64,000 bases of DNA. Source: CAZPBN01 sp964584935 (GTDB lineage: Bacteria; Acidobacteriota; Aminicenantia; Aminicenantales; Aminicenantaceae). The stretch covers positions 1 to 64,000 of the forward strand of contig CAZPBN010000010.1 in assembly GCA_964584935.1 (NCBI GenBank), read 5' to 3'. Under the pieces are notes generated by a model. The model was given only the letters and a program-made list of their open reading frames with translations. It was not told the origin of the DNA and did no database searches. Within the stretch, counting starts at the first letter, position 1. Every line of letters starts with the position of its first letter. Both the position numbers and the translations under genes were made by a program. Shown here in pieces: positions 63,838-64,000 of the stretch.

Positions 63838-64000
63838 TTAAAACCAGGTTTTTTTCTTATAATCGAGATATTTTTTCCCGAATCTTTCTTCAAGTTCTTT
63901 TTCTTCCCAGTGTTTCCATAAAAGCAACTGAGGGATCCACAAAACGGCAGAAATAAGGGTCAGGAGGCTTTTAGAACTCAGAGGAATTCCGATGTGTATA
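63838..64000 (-). CDS. Isoprenylcysteine carboxyl methyltransferase-like protein, C-terminal end
   Basis: Partial at the window edge. The visible 53 residues (IGIPLSSKSLLTLISAVLW, LLLWKHWEEKELEERFGKKYLDYKKKTWF) match the end of ICMT/PEMT-like membrane methyltransferases, whose EExxLxxxFGxxYxxYxxxxxxF signature binds SAM. The gene is convergent with the YfcC gene, 33 bases apart. Confidence 0.75.
   Translation of the reverse strand, partial: IHIGIPLSSKSLLTLISAVLWIPQLLLWKHWEEKELEERFGKKYLDYKKKTWF

Noticed and set aside
1..64000. CRISPR arrays, tRNA or rRNA genes, prophage
   Set aside because: No regularly spaced short repeats, no cloverleaf with a GTTCRA arm, and no structural phage genes were seen by reading; a tRNAscan or Infernal run would settle this.

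Overview
This window looks like chromosome from an anaerobic bacterium with a Gram-negative type envelope. Most of it is AT-rich, roughly 40% GC by eye. An RND efflux pump, a lipoprotein, an AMIN-domain amidase and Tat-type signals point to two membranes. Superoxide reductase, hydrogenase maturation factors, many 4Fe-4S centres and an anaerobic-type ergothioneine locus point to anaerobic life. The gene styles (FtsX/MacB-like permease, DUF362 plus NapH/NapG-like protein) resemble Candidatus Aminicenantes/Acidobacteriota, but no 16S or ribosomal marker is present, so this is only an inference.

Layout. 0-5.4 kb (minus): a compact carbamoyl-phosphate operon (cPGS-like GTPase, carbamate kinase, ornithine carbamoyltransferase, 700-aa unknown). 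5.9-10.6 kb: phosphoesterase, superoxide reductase, HIT protein and asparagine synthetase, interspersed with gene remnants. 10.8-14.8 kb (minus): a four-gene operon, multi-rhodanese protein, EgtD/EanA-like methyltransferase, SufS, SufE, which I read as an anaerobic ergothioneine (EanA/EanB-type) locus with its own persulfide supply. 15-24 kb: CDGSH protein, a permease with a candidate sigma-54 promoter and tandem operators, and two PAS/GAF histidine kinases. 20.6-31.3 kb: an accessory zone with two broken IS91 copies, a 1.6-kb IS, a GC-rich RND pump block whose adaptor gene is decapitated at the IS, and a RidA lipoprotein.

31.4-35.5 kb: a restriction-modification island (TdeIII-type endonuclease plus amino-methyltransferase with an N-terminal HTH) lies between two almost identical 280-bp copies of the 3' end of valS. 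This fits insertion with long target duplication. 35-50 kb is mainly core metabolism and information processing: valS, a YfcH-like protein, a saccharopine-dehydrogenase-like protein with an apparent AUA start, a 2-oxoamine synthase, an aminotransferase, dnaE and guaA. 50-56 kb (plus): archaeal-type phosphoglycerate mutase, then an amidase/DUF362/NapH-NapG fusion operon. 56-58 kb (minus): an ECF sigma operon with two mechanosensitive-channel-like proteins and a rho-independent terminator. 58-64 kb: remnants, hypAB, an arginine-deiminase-superfamily enzyme, an RRM protein, a YfcC transporter and the end of an isoprenylcysteine methyltransferase-like gene.

About a dozen truncated or frameshifted genes are scattered through the window, so the genome seems to be losing genes as well as gaining islands. 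The deiminase-like enzyme, OTC, carbamate kinase and YfcC could together form a dispersed arginine-fermentation route. I saw no tRNA, rRNA or CRISPR array.
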